A DNA stretch of 64,000 nt, taken from positions 34,554-98,553 of the forward strand of contig DHHB01000035.1 in assembly GCA_002403075.1 (NCBI GenBank). Direction: 5' to 3'. The position numbers and the translations under genes are program-made. Position 1 is the stretch's first letter. Each line of letters starts with the position of its first letter. Source of the DNA: a bacterium UBP1_UBA4783 (GTDB lineage: Bacteria; Krumholzibacteriota; Krumholzibacteriia; Krumholzibacteriales; Krumholzibacteriaceae). This document shows positions 45,546 to 53,526 of this stretch, one piece after another. A model generated the notes under the pieces. It was not told where the DNA came from. It worked only from the letters and a program-made list of their open reading frames with translations, and made no database searches.

Positions 45546-46502
45546 ATGCTTATGGATATGACGACCCTGAAATGCCTCGTATCGCTCGCCGACCTCGGGA
45601 GCCTCACCGCCGCGGCGGACGCGAACCACATCACTCAGCCGGCCGTGAGCATCAGGCTGCGCAAGCTCGAGGTGGAGCTCGGCGCGAAGCTCTTCTACGC
45701 GAGCGGGCGCAGGATCCGTTTCACGGCCGCGGGCGAGGCCGCGCTCGCCTCCGCCCGCCGCATCCTTCGGGACGCGGGGGAGCTCGCCCGCGAGCTCTCC
45801 GACCTCGAGGGGCTCGCGAGGGGGCGCATCGCGATCGGAACGATCGACGCGGCGAGTTCCTACGTGTTGCCGCCGGTTTTTTCCCGGTTCCGCGAGCGGT
45901 ATCCGGGGATCGAGATACATCTCGAGGTGACGGCTACCTCGCCTCTCGTGCGGGCGCTCCGCGCCGGATCGCTCGAGCTCGTCGTCGGGACGCTCCCCGT
46001 CGAGCGCGGCGCCGATCTCGAGGTTCATCCGGTCTATCGCGAGCGTCTCGTTCTCATCGCCCCTCCCGGGCACCGTCTCGCCCGGGCGCGTCGGCTCTCG
46101 CCGGCGGATCTCGAGGAGGAGCCGTTCATCTCGTTCCACGAGGGGGCTACGACGAGGCGCATCATCGAGGAGGGGCTCGCGCGCCACGGCGTCTCTCCCC
46201 GCGTCACGATCACGACGGATAGCCCCGAGGCCATACGGAGCCTCGTCGCGGCGGGTCTCGGGCTCGCCTTCCTGCCGGAGCGCCTCGTACGGGACGACGT
46301 CCGCAGGGGCGCCGTTCGGTCTCCGAAGATGGCGGGCCTCTCCCTCGAGCGCACGCTCGGGATCGTCGTCCCCGCTCGAGGGTACTTGAGCGCGACGGTG
46401 CGCGCGTTTCTCGCCGTGCTCTCGGCCGAGCTCGACGCGGATCTGCCGCGGCGTCTCACGGCGGGCGTCTCGATCCGCTCAGCGGCGCCGCCGCGGCGAT
46501 GA
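45546..46502 (+). CDS. LysR-family transcriptional regulator
   Basis: A 318-residue LysR regulator. The first 60 residues form a winged helix-turn-helix with LADLGSLTAAADANHITQPAVS and the hallmark AVSIRLRKLEVELGAKLF; the rest is a periplasmic-binding-protein-like co-inducer domain. It is transcribed away from ino1 and its stop overlaps the start region of the inositol monophosphatase gene, so the regulator and the phosphatase are likely co-expressed. A role in controlling inositol synthesis is the natural inference; the ligand is unknown. The start among three nearby ATGs (45546, 45552, 45558) is uncertain. Confidence 0.88.
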   Translation: MLMDMTTLKCLVSLADLGSLTAAADANHITQPAVSIRLRKLEVELGAKLFYASGRRIRFTAAGEAALASARRILRDAGELARELSDLEGLARGRIAIGTIDAASSYVLPPVFSRFRERYPGIEIHLEVTATSPLVRALRAGSLELVVGTLPVERGADLEVHPVYRERLVLIAPPGHRLARARRLSPADLEEEPFISFHEGATTRRIIEEGLARHGVSPRVTITTDSPEAIRSLVAAGLGLAFLPERLVRDDVRRGAVRSPKMAGLSLERTLGIVVPARGYLSATVRAFLAVLSAELDADLPRRLTAGVSIRSAAPPRR

Positions 46503-46516
46503 GGAAAGGAGCCACG

Positions 46517-47341
46517 ATGCGCGATCGGAGGGAAGCGGCCCGCCGCGCGGCGCTCGCCGCGGGCGCCTTTCTGCGCGAACGGTTCGAACGGGGGTTCGCG
46601 GGAGAGATCGCGGAGAAGGGGAGGAACGATTTCGTGACGGCGTACGACACGGGAAGCGAGGCGATCATCAGGGGGATCCTCGCCGCCGCGTTCCCCGGCG
46701 TCGGGCTGCTCGCGGAGGAGTCCGCGGCCGCCGTGGCCGGGGATTCATTCTGGATCGTCGATCCGCTCGACGGCACGACCAATTTCATTCACGGCTACCA
46801 AGCGGTCGCCGTGAGCATCGCGCTCTGGGAGCGAGGGGACGTGGTGCTCGGATGCGCCTACGACCCGCTCCGGAACGAGCTCTTCGAGGCCGAGCGCGGC
46901 GGCGGCGCGACGTTGAACGGCGCCCCGATCCGCGTGTCGAACGAGACGGCGATCGAGCGGTGCCTGCTCGGAACGGGTTTCCCTTTCAGCGCGCCCGCGC
47001 ACATCGGCCCCTATCTCGGGACGTTCCGGGACCTTTTCGGCCTCTGCCGCGACATACGCAGGGCGGGGGCCGCCGTGCTCGATCTCTGCCACGTGGCCTG
47101 CGGCCGCCTCGACGGCTTCTGGGAGCTCTATCTCAAGCCGTGGGACACGGCCGCCGGGGCTCTCATCGTCCGGGAGGCCGGCGGAGCGACGAGCGACTTT
47201 TTCGGCGAATCCGGGTTCCTCGAATCGGGGAACGTCGTCGCCGGCCCCGCCGCGATCCACGGGCGCATCGTCGAGGTCACGAGGCGGCATTTCACGCCCG
47301 CCGGCGTCGCCGGTCTCGCCACGCATTTCATCGGGAGATAA
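46517..47341 (+). CDS. Inositol monophosphatase family protein
   Basis: A 274-residue Mg2+-dependent phosphatase of the IMPase/SuhB/CysQ superfamily. The metal site is intact: AEES with Glu67 and Glu68, VDPLDGTTNF with Asp82 and Asp85, and WDTAAGALIVREAGG near the C-terminus. In E. coli this family includes SuhB; here the neighbour ino1 makes inositol phosphate, which this enzyme should dephosphorylate to free inositol. AAAGGAG (46503-46509) favours the ATG at 46517. The hairpin at 47341-47373 follows. Confidence 0.92.
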   Translation: MRDRREAARRAALAAGAFLRERFERGFAGEIAEKGRNDFVTAYDTGSEAIIRGILAAAFPGVGLLAEESAAAVAGDSFWIVDPLDGTTNFIHGYQAVAVSIALWERGDVVLGCAYDPLRNELFEAERGGGATLNGAPIRVSNETAIERCLLGTGFPFSAPAHIGPYLGTFRDLFGLCRDIRRAGAAVLDLCHVACGRLDGFWELYLKPWDTAAGALIVREAGGATSDFFGESGFLESGNVVAGPAAIHGRIVEVTRRHFTPAGVAGLATHFIGR

Positions 47342-47373
47342 AAAATACGGGGCCGCGGTTTCCCGCGGCCCCG
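47341..47373 (-). terminator. Terminator for the repeat lipoprotein gene
   Basis: CGGGGCCGCGG (47348-47358) pairs with CCGCGGCCCCG (47363-47373) around TTTC. On the minus strand the stem is followed by a run of Ts (read as A5 on the plus strand), so it terminates the minus-strand lipoprotein gene; the plus strand lacks a T-run. Confidence 0.8.
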
Positions 47374-47399
47374 CCGCACAGGATGAACGCACGGCGCGG

Positions 47400-48515
47400 T
47401 CAGAGGTTCGGGCTGCAGTTCATGCCCCACACGCCGTGGAAGCATCCCGCGCCGTTCTCCGCGTCCATCATCCAGTTTCCCCTGAGCCTTCCGATCACGT
47501 CCGCGCGTCCGACCCACTCGCCGGCGAAGAAGCCGAGCGGATAGCGGCAGCCTTCGACCTCTTCATGCCGCGCGCCGTACTCGCCGCGCAGGATCCCCAT
47601 GAAGCGTCCGCTCGTGTCGATGTACTTTCCGAAGAACACGCGCGCGCCGTCGCTGTTCACGCCGAAGACGCCGCGCAGATGGCCTGCGATCCGGCCGCCG
47701 GCGCCGATCCAGACGCCGCGGAAACGGCCGTACACGACGCCGTTCGAATCGGGCGGCGCGATGCTGTCTGGCGGGAGGAGCTTCCAGGCGCCCGCGAGCT
47801 GGCCGTGCGGGCACAGCGGAGGCTGGGCGACGCTCGCGATCGATATGCCGTTGCCGCAGCGGTCGACGGGCTCGATGAGACGGAGCGCCGCGAGCTCCTC
47901 GATCGCGAAGGTCCGGCTGAAGGGCCCGGTGGTCAAAACGAGGCGCGGCGCGGCCCGGTCGGCGCTCGCGCTGTCCCCGGGCGGGGGCGGCGGCACGACG
48001 AGCTTCACGTGGATGCCGTCGACGTGGGGTCCCGTGCCGGAGACCCAGCCGATCGTCGACGGATCGACGCGGTAGAGGGAGTCCTCGGGCTCGAAGGCGA
48101 TCGTCCGGTGGACGGCTATGACGCCCCCTTCGAGGGAGAGCGTTCCGGACCAGTCGAGCGGGCACGGATCGGTTCGAGTCGAGTCGTCGAGGTTCCACAG
48201 GGCTCCCCAGACGGCGCGGAGCTCGAATATCCGGGCGCCCCGGGCGCGGAACTGCGTCTGATACTCGTAGGTGTTCTCGATCGGATCGTTCACCGGCTCT
48301 TCGAGCGAGAGCGCCTCGTACTGCTCCGGCTCTCCGAAAGCGGGAGCCTCGTCCGAGGTCGTGAATCCGCCCGTCGGGGAATCGAGATCGACGCCGCTCT
48401 CGGGCGCCTGCGGGACCGGATACGGCGACGTCGGCGAATCCTCGCTCGAGAAGCACCCCGAAAGGAAGGCGACGAACGCGAGCGCGGCCGTCGCGACAAG
48501 GATCCTTTTCATCAT
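47400..48515 (-). CDS. Lipoprotein with repeated GxFxGxW-type units
   Basis: A 371-residue lipoprotein; the lipobox reads FLSGC. After a Pro/Ser-rich linker and a beta-rich middle, the C-terminal third contains at least six short repeats built on Gly-x-Phe/Leu-x-Gly-x-Trp/Phe, for example GRFRGVW, GHLRGVF, GRFMGILRGEY, GFFAGEW, GRLRGNW and GCFHGVW. This regular spacing suggests a beta-hairpin stack of the MORN-like or surface repeat type, but the family is not recognised. GGAGG is 5 bp from the ATG at 48515. The terminator at 47341-47373 lies downstream. The 350 bp upstream contain an AT-rich patch, a 20-bp palindrome, and no gene. Confidence 0.7.
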   Translation of the reverse strand: MMKRILVATAALAFVAFLSGCFSSEDSPTSPYPVPQAPESGVDLDSPTGGFTTSDEAPAFGEPEQYEALSLEEPVNDPIENTYEYQTQFRARGARIFELRAVWGALWNLDDSTRTDPCPLDWSGTLSLEGGVIAVHRTIAFEPEDSLYRVDPSTIGWVSGTGPHVDGIHVKLVVPPPPPGDSASADRAAPRLVLTTGPFSRTFAIEELAALRLIEPVDRCGNGISIASVAQPPLCPHGQLAGAWKLLPPDSIAPPDSNGVVYGRFRGVWIGAGGRIAGHLRGVFGVNSDGARVFFGKYIDTSGRFMGILRGEYGARHEEVEGCRYPLGFFAGEWVGRADVIGRLRGNWMMDAENGAGCFHGVWGMNCSPNL

Positions 48516-48863
48516 GTCAACCTCCACGCTTCACCGATTGGATATTTCACGGCCGGTTCGCTGATGCGACGGCCGGCTTGTTGCGGGAGTTACGACCCCG
48601 CCCCCGATGCCATTCCTTGCAGGCCCGATGCCCGTCCGGGAGCTTTCGGATAATAAGTCGTAACGCCTTATTTTACATAATAATATATGAATGATGCGAT
48701 GTCCCGCGCGAGGCCGCCCGCCGTCATTCGTGAACGGATCCGTTCACGACTCGGGAAACGGTGTTCCCTCCGGTGCAGGGCGGGGAGGTCCCGTGCCGGG
48801 AGCAGAGGAGGCGTTCGTTTGACGGAAGCGTCCGACGGGGCGGGGCCCCGGGCGGAGGACGGA
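48516..48863. other. Intergenic region without a gene
   Basis: About 350 bp between the acyl-CoA synthetase stop and the lipoprotein start. It includes an AT-rich patch at 48655-48690 that is unusual for this DNA and likely carries promoter elements for the lipoprotein gene, and the palindrome at 48729-48748. I see no gene. Confidence 0.6.
48729..48748. promoter_or_regulatory. Perfect 20-bp palindrome
   Basis: CGTGAACGGATCCGTTCACG is its own reverse complement with no loop. No T-run follows on either side, so it is more like a protein-binding operator than a terminator. It lies about 215 bp upstream of the lipoprotein start on the minus strand. Confidence 0.5.
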
Positions 48864-51137
48864 TCATCCGCTCCGTCCGCGAACGAAGAGCCCGAGCGCC
48901 CTCGCCGCCCGGTCGATCTTCCTGAAGCAGGGGATGCCCGCGTCCTCGATCATGCGGACCGCCGGATCGTAGAGCGCCCCGGAGTTGAGACACGCGACCA
49001 TCGGCTTTTCAGTCGCGCGGAACACGCGGATCGTGACGTTCGGATAGGAGTTCTCGCGGCGGATGTCCTCGTCGTGCCCCTCTCCGGACGGGAGGTTCTC
49101 CATGAAGGGCGTCGGCGCGACGTTCGCGGCCACGAGGCAGTCGACGCCGTCGTCGGAAAGGATCGCCTCGAGGCAGCGGCCGTAGTTCACGGCGTTCGTG
49201 AGCGGCGTCGCGTCGACCGGATTGTGGACGTCGATGATGCCGGGCGGGAGCGACGCGCGAAGATTTCGCTCCGTCGCCTCCGAGAAACGGGCGAGCGCGA
49301 GCGTATCGAGCGTGTCAGCCGCGACGGAGCATTCGAACCCGGCGTTCGAGAAGATGCCCACGCGGCGGCCCGCCGCACGCTTTCCCTCGAGAAGCACGAA
49401 GACCTTGATCGCGTCCTCGACGTCGTCGAGGCCTTCGAGCACGATGACCCCGGCCTCCTCGAGGAGGCGTTTCAACACGGTGTAGTTCCCCGCCATCGCC
49501 GCCGTGTGGGAGGCGACCGCGGCGGCGCCCGCTTCGGTCCGTCCCGCCTTGTAGAGGATGATGTTCCTGCCGCTCCCCGTGATCTCGCGCGCGGCCGCGA
49601 GGAAGCGCTCGCCGTCGTACGGCCTGAGCCCCTCGAGGTAGAGAACGAAGAGATCGATGCCGGGGTCGTCCTTGAGCGCGAGGAGATAGTCCGACGCCGT
49701 CACGTCGATCTGGTTGCCGAAGGTGATCATGTACTTCGGGTTGAATACGCGCCCGAGGTTGCTCACGAGCGTGACGAGGTACGCGCCGCTCTGGCTGATC
49801 ACGGCGCACCGGTCGCCGCGGTCGCCGCCGAACGGAAGCTTGTGCTCGGGGATGAAGAACGTGTTGTAACCGCCCGGCTTCGAGACGATCCCCATGCAGT
49901 TCGGCCCGTTCACGGCCACCCCGCCGTCGGGCCGGGAGCGGGCTCTCGCGATCGTCTCGCCGAGACGCGCCTCGAGGGCGCGGCCTTTCTCCGTCTCGCC
50001 GAATCCGGCGGAGATGACCGTTATCGACGACGTTTTCCCCCCGTCGATGAGCTCGTCGAGAAGCGCGGCCGCCTTCTCGTCGGCCGGCACCGTGAAGACC
50101 GTCATGTCCGTTTTCTCGGGGATCGCGTCGGCGCCCGGGAAGGCACGGCAGCCGTCGATCTCCGAGGCGTCGGGATGGAGACAGTAGATGCGTTCGCGCG
50201 GGACGCCTCCCCCCATGACGAGGTTCCGCAGGATGATCCGCCCCGTGTTCACCTTCGTCGCCGAGGCGCCGACGACGAGCGCGCTCCGCGGCTCGAGGAG
50301 CCTTCGGATGAGCTCCGCGGGGGCGTTCCTCGCTCCGTGTTTCGCCGTCGAGATCCGCATGAGCGCGTCGAGCGGCACGAGCTCTCCCGACGCCGTTATC
50401 TGGAGCGGATTCACCTCGAGCTCTTCTATCGTATGCGGAGTGGCCGTCGACCGGTGTGAATAGCGCGCGGCGATGCGGGCGAACGCCTCGAGCGCACCGA
50501 GGATCTTTTCGCCGTCGACGAGAGCGGCGCTCCCGCGGGCGCCCCCCGTGATCATCGGGTGGAAGAGCGTCCGGGCGAGCGCCTCTTCCGTCGCGGTCCG
50601 GTCCCCCATGGACGAGGCGGCGCGCATGAAAAGCCCCTTTTCGGGGAGAAGACTCCTCTGGTAGAGCTCGGTCCCCACGCCCCCGAGGCCGCAGAAGACG
50701 ACGGGGCCGAAGGCGGGATCCTGCCTCAGGGAGAGGAGAAGCTGATGGGGGATGCAGTCGCGGCCCTCCACGCGCTCGACGACGAGCATGCCCGCGAGAA
50801 CGACGCCTGCCGTGGCCGCGATGCGGGCGAAATCGTCGAAGACCTTCTCGAGCGCCTCGTGCGACCGCGGAGCGAAGCGTATCCCGCCGTGCTCCGTCCG
50901 GTGCGGCATGCCGGGGCTCGCGAGCTTGCAGACGACCGTGTCGCCGGGGAGCCGGTCGAGCGGGAGTGCGTCGATTTCTCCGGCGTGAGACACGAAGAGG
51001 GCCCGGGGAACGCGGAACCCCGCCGCCTCGAGAAACGCGTACGCCTCGTGCTCTCCGAGATCCCGCCTGCCGCGGTCCGCGAAACGGGCGAGCAGATCGT
51101 CCATGGCCCGGAAGCCCTCGTCGTGAGACGCGCTCAA
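48864..51137 (-). CDS. ADP-forming acyl-CoA synthetase, ATP-grasp domain first
   Basis: A 757-residue ADP-forming acetyl/acyl-CoA synthetase (ACD), which conserves energy by making ATP from acyl-CoA. Residues 1-250 form the ATP-grasp domain (beta-type: CKLASPGMPHRTEHGG, EELEVNPLQI), then a CoA-binding Rossmann domain with VVGASATKVNTG, and a succinyl-CoA-synthetase-like alpha part with VNGPNCMGI, and the phospho-His in SHTAAMAG (His544). So the beta part precedes the alpha part, the reverse of the common alpha-beta fusion. The start is TTG at 51137 with a strong AGGAGG; an ATG at 51104 is the alternative. The acyl substrate is unknown. Confidence 0.85.
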   Translation of the reverse strand: MSASHDEGFRAMDDLLARFADRGRRDLGEHEAYAFLEAAGFRVPRALFVSHAGEIDALPLDRLPGDTVVCKLASPGMPHRTEHGGIRFAPRSHEALEKVFDDFARIAATAGVVLAGMLVVERVEGRDCIPHQLLLSLRQDPAFGPVVFCGLGGVGTELYQRSLLPEKGLFMRAASSMGDRTATEEALARTLFHPMITGGARGSAALVDGEKILGALEAFARIAARYSHRSTATPHTIEELEVNPLQITASGELVPLDALMRISTAKHGARNAPAELIRRLLEPRSALVVGASATKVNTGRIILRNLVMGGGVPRERIYCLHPDASEIDGCRAFPGADAIPEKTDMTVFTVPADEKAAALLDELIDGGKTSSITVISAGFGETEKGRALEARLGETIARARSRPDGGVAVNGPNCMGIVSKPGGYNTFFIPEHKLPFGGDRGDRCAVISQSGAYLVTLVSNLGRVFNPKYMITFGNQIDVTASDYLLALKDDPGIDLFVLYLEGLRPYDGERFLAAAREITGSGRNIILYKAGRTEAGAAAVASHTAAMAGNYTVLKRLLEEAGVIVLEGLDDVEDAIKVFVLLEGKRAAGRRVGIFSNAGFECSVAADTLDTLALARFSEATERNLRASLPPGIIDVHNPVDATPLTNAVNYGRCLEAILSDDGVDCLVAANVAPTPFMENLPSGEGHDEDIRRENSYPNVTIRVFRATEKPMVACLNSGALYDPAVRMIEDAGIPCFRKIDRAARALGLFVRGRSG

Positions 51138-51327
51138 CGCTCCTCCTCTTCCGGCGCCCGCCTTCCGCGCGCGATTCGCGCGGGCGGCGCCGCGGCATTC
51201 GTGGTATCGTCGGCGGGCGGATGCGTCCCGGGACCCCGCTCTCCGGCGTCCCGGGTGCGTCCCATGCTATATTGAACGGAAGCCGGCTGTCGACGGAAAT
51301 ATGGGCGCGGGGGGAACGGAGTCGGAC

Positions 51328-53016
51328 ATGGCCGCGGCCACGGTCGTGGAACGGGAGATAGAGACGCACCGGCGGCTCATTTCCCGCCTCAACCGCGAGA
51401 TCTTCGGCGTCGACAAGACGCATCGGTCGCGCTACATCAGGGAGTTCAACGCGGAGTTCCGCCGCTTCCGGCGCGTCGCGACCGCGGAGAAGGTGCTCGA
51501 CCGGGCCGCGAAGGCCGACGTCGTCTATTTCGGCGACTACCATCCGCTCGACTCGAGCCAGGACTGGGCGCTGCGGCTCATGCGCGATCTCACCGCCCGG
51601 GGACGCCAGGTCGTGCTCGCGCTCGAGATGATATACGTTCATCAGCAGGAGCACCTCGACCGGTGGATGCAGGGGAGCATGACGGAGGAGGAGTTCCTCG
51701 ATGCGATCGATTACCGGTCCGAATGGGGGTTCAATTGGGCGAGCTTCCGCCGGCTGTTCGCGCAGGCCAAGGACCCGTTCATCCCGATCTTCGGCATCGA
51801 CTCCGAGCCGCGCGAGCACCTTCGCCTCATCCGCCGCCGGGACCGCCTCGCCGCCCGGCGGATAGCGACGATCCGCCGGTTCTTTCCGAAGCACACGATC
51901 CTCGTCGTCGTCGGGGAGTCCCATCTCGCGTCGAACCATCTGCCCGCGGCGGTGCGGGCGGCGATCGGAGAGCCGTTCCGCGAGACGGTCATCGTGCAGA
52001 ACGTCGACGAGATCTACTGGGAGCTCCTTCGCGCCGGCCGCGAGGACGCCGAGGCGGTGGAGATCGACCGCACGCGCTTCTGCCTCGTCACGACCTCGCC
52101 TCTCCTCAAGTACCAAGCGTACCGCGACATCATCGACGTGTGGGCGGACGGGGAGGAAGGGGACCGGCACACGCCCTTCGTGCACGACGCGATCAAAAGC
52201 ATTCTGAGCTTCCTCGACGCCGGCGGCCCGAAGCGAACGGTGACGATACGCAGCGGATGGCGGGAGACGATCGGCGGAGCGCTGCCCGAGGTTCGTTTCC
52301 GAAAGACGTACCGGGCGTTCGCGGCCCATCTTCGGTCGCGGAGGATACCGCCGCGCGAGATCCTGCGCGCCGGCGAGCGGCTCGCCTCGGGCGGCGCCGC
52401 CTACGTGCCCGCCGAGAACGCGGTGCTCGTCACGGAGTTCCGTTCCCAGGCGGCCCTTCGGGAGGCCGCGCGGTTCGTCGTGCACGCCCTGCGCGACGAC
52501 CTGGGCGGCAAGCGCCCGCCGCGGCGCGGGCCCGCCGACGCCTTTTACCGCGCGGTGATCGACGAGGCGCTCATCTGCCTCGCCGTCGAGACGGTGAACC
52601 CCGCCGGCGAGTGCGGCGGCGCCGCTCCCTCCGCGGGCCATCCGGGGAAGCGCGGCGCCGGATCCGGGCGGGGGATCCGCGGCGCCGGATTCGAGAAGCC
52701 CGCGATCGAGCGCCTCGTTCGGTACCACGCCCTCCGCGAGCGTTCCGCGCCCGCCGTTCCGCGTATGACGCGCCCGCTGCGCCGCCTGTTCGCGCTCGGT
52801 CCGCGACCCCGCCTCGCTCTCGAGCGCGCTCTCGGCGCGCGCCTCGCGGCCGGGCTGCATCGCCTCGCGCACGAGGGACGGCTCACCCCGGACGGGGTCG
52901 CTTCCCTCTACGCGGAGCGGCTCGACGGTTCGGGGGAGGCGGCGCGGTTCTATTTCGAGCTCGCCGGGCGCGTCCGGACCGGGCGGGGGCGGCGGGGCGC
53001 CTCGTTTCCCGCGTGA
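51328..53016 (+). CDS. ChaN/Tiki-like protein with long extension
   Basis: A 562-residue protein whose core (about residues 50-300) matches the ChaN/DUF399 haem-binding, Tiki-like superfamily: VVYFGDYHPLDSSQDWALRLM, LEMIYVHQQ, and GESHLASNHLP contain the conserved Gly-Asp-x-His and Gly-Glu-Ser-His motifs. Unlike usual ChaN it has no signal peptide and carries an extra 250-residue C-terminal part rich in Arg and Ala with no recognised domain. The ATG at 51328 is chosen; ATG at 51301 in the same frame is possible. It stands alone between two operons. The function is unknown; haem or metalloprotease-like roles are known for the superfamily. Confidence 0.75.
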   Translation: MAAATVVEREIETHRRLISRLNREIFGVDKTHRSRYIREFNAEFRRFRRVATAEKVLDRAAKADVVYFGDYHPLDSSQDWALRLMRDLTARGRQVVLALEMIYVHQQEHLDRWMQGSMTEEEFLDAIDYRSEWGFNWASFRRLFAQAKDPFIPIFGIDSEPREHLRLIRRRDRLAARRIATIRRFFPKHTILVVVGESHLASNHLPAAVRAAIGEPFRETVIVQNVDEIYWELLRAGREDAEAVEIDRTRFCLVTTSPLLKYQAYRDIIDVWADGEEGDRHTPFVHDAIKSILSFLDAGGPKRTVTIRSGWRETIGGALPEVRFRKTYRAFAAHLRSRRIPPREILRAGERLASGGAAYVPAENAVLVTEFRSQAALREAARFVVHALRDDLGGKRPPRRGPADAFYRAVIDEALICLAVETVNPAGECGGAAPSAGHPGKRGAGSGRGIRGAGFEKPAIERLVRYHALRERSAPAVPRMTRPLRRLFALGPRPRLALERALGARLAAGLHRLAHEGRLTPDGVASLYAERLDGSGEAARFYFELAGRVRTGRGRRGASFPA

Positions 53017-53166
53017 GCACCGCGGCGCTTCGCCTCCCGCGTGAAGGCCGCGGCGCCCGGTCCCCCCGCCTGAGCGCCGTTTTTGTTTGAATTTTTTCCG
53101 GCGAGTCTCCACAATCGGCCCGCGCGGAATCCGGGCGCGTCCGGCGCGCGGGGGAAGGAGCACATC

Positions 53167-53526
53167 GTGGAAGATGCGCGCGATCTCGTCGGCGAGACGG
53201 TGCTCGTGAAGCTCACGAGCAACGAGGGGCTCGTCTTCGCGGGCTTCCCGGCGGAGGGACCGGTCTTCTGCCGCGTCGCGGCCGTCGACGAGATCGGCCT
53301 GTGGGTCGAAAACCGCAATTTCGTCACGGTCGAGGTGCGGACGGCGGCGGGACGCTATATCCCGAAGCGGCGGCAGAAGCCGAAGCGCAGCGTTGCGACG
53401 CTGCTCGTTCCGTGGCGGATCGTTCACACCGTGGTGCGTTTCGCGGAGGGGGACGTCCCCGGGGCGGAGGGCGCGGTGCTCGGCGCCCGTCCGGGGAGCG
53501 AAGAACGCATCGGATTCGTGAAATGA
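53167..53526 (+). CDS. Small protein of unknown function coupled to K+ transporter
   Basis: A 119-residue protein with no membrane segment. The sequence reads as five or six short beta strands, such as ETVLVKLTSNEGLVFAGF, GLWVENRNFV and LVPWRIVHTVVRF, with Gly and aromatic spacing like small SH3/Sm-type barrels; this is a pattern guess and I do not recognise the family. The GTG at 53167 has AAGGAG 6 bp upstream. Its stop overlaps the start codon of the TrkH/KtrB gene (ATGA, 53523-53526), so the two are probably translated together, which suggests a role in K+ uptake or its control. Confidence 0.65.
   Translation: MEDARDLVGETVLVKLTSNEGLVFAGFPAEGPVFCRVAAVDEIGLWVENRNFVTVEVRTAAGRYIPKRRQKPKRSVATLLVPWRIVHTVVRFAEGDVPGAEGAVLGARPGSEERIGFVK

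Noticed and set aside
49315..53427. 1370-codon open frame on the minus strand across the synthetase and ChaN-like genes
   Set aside because: It overlaps two well-supported genes in other frames, has Arg/Pro-rich low-complexity content, and no family motif.
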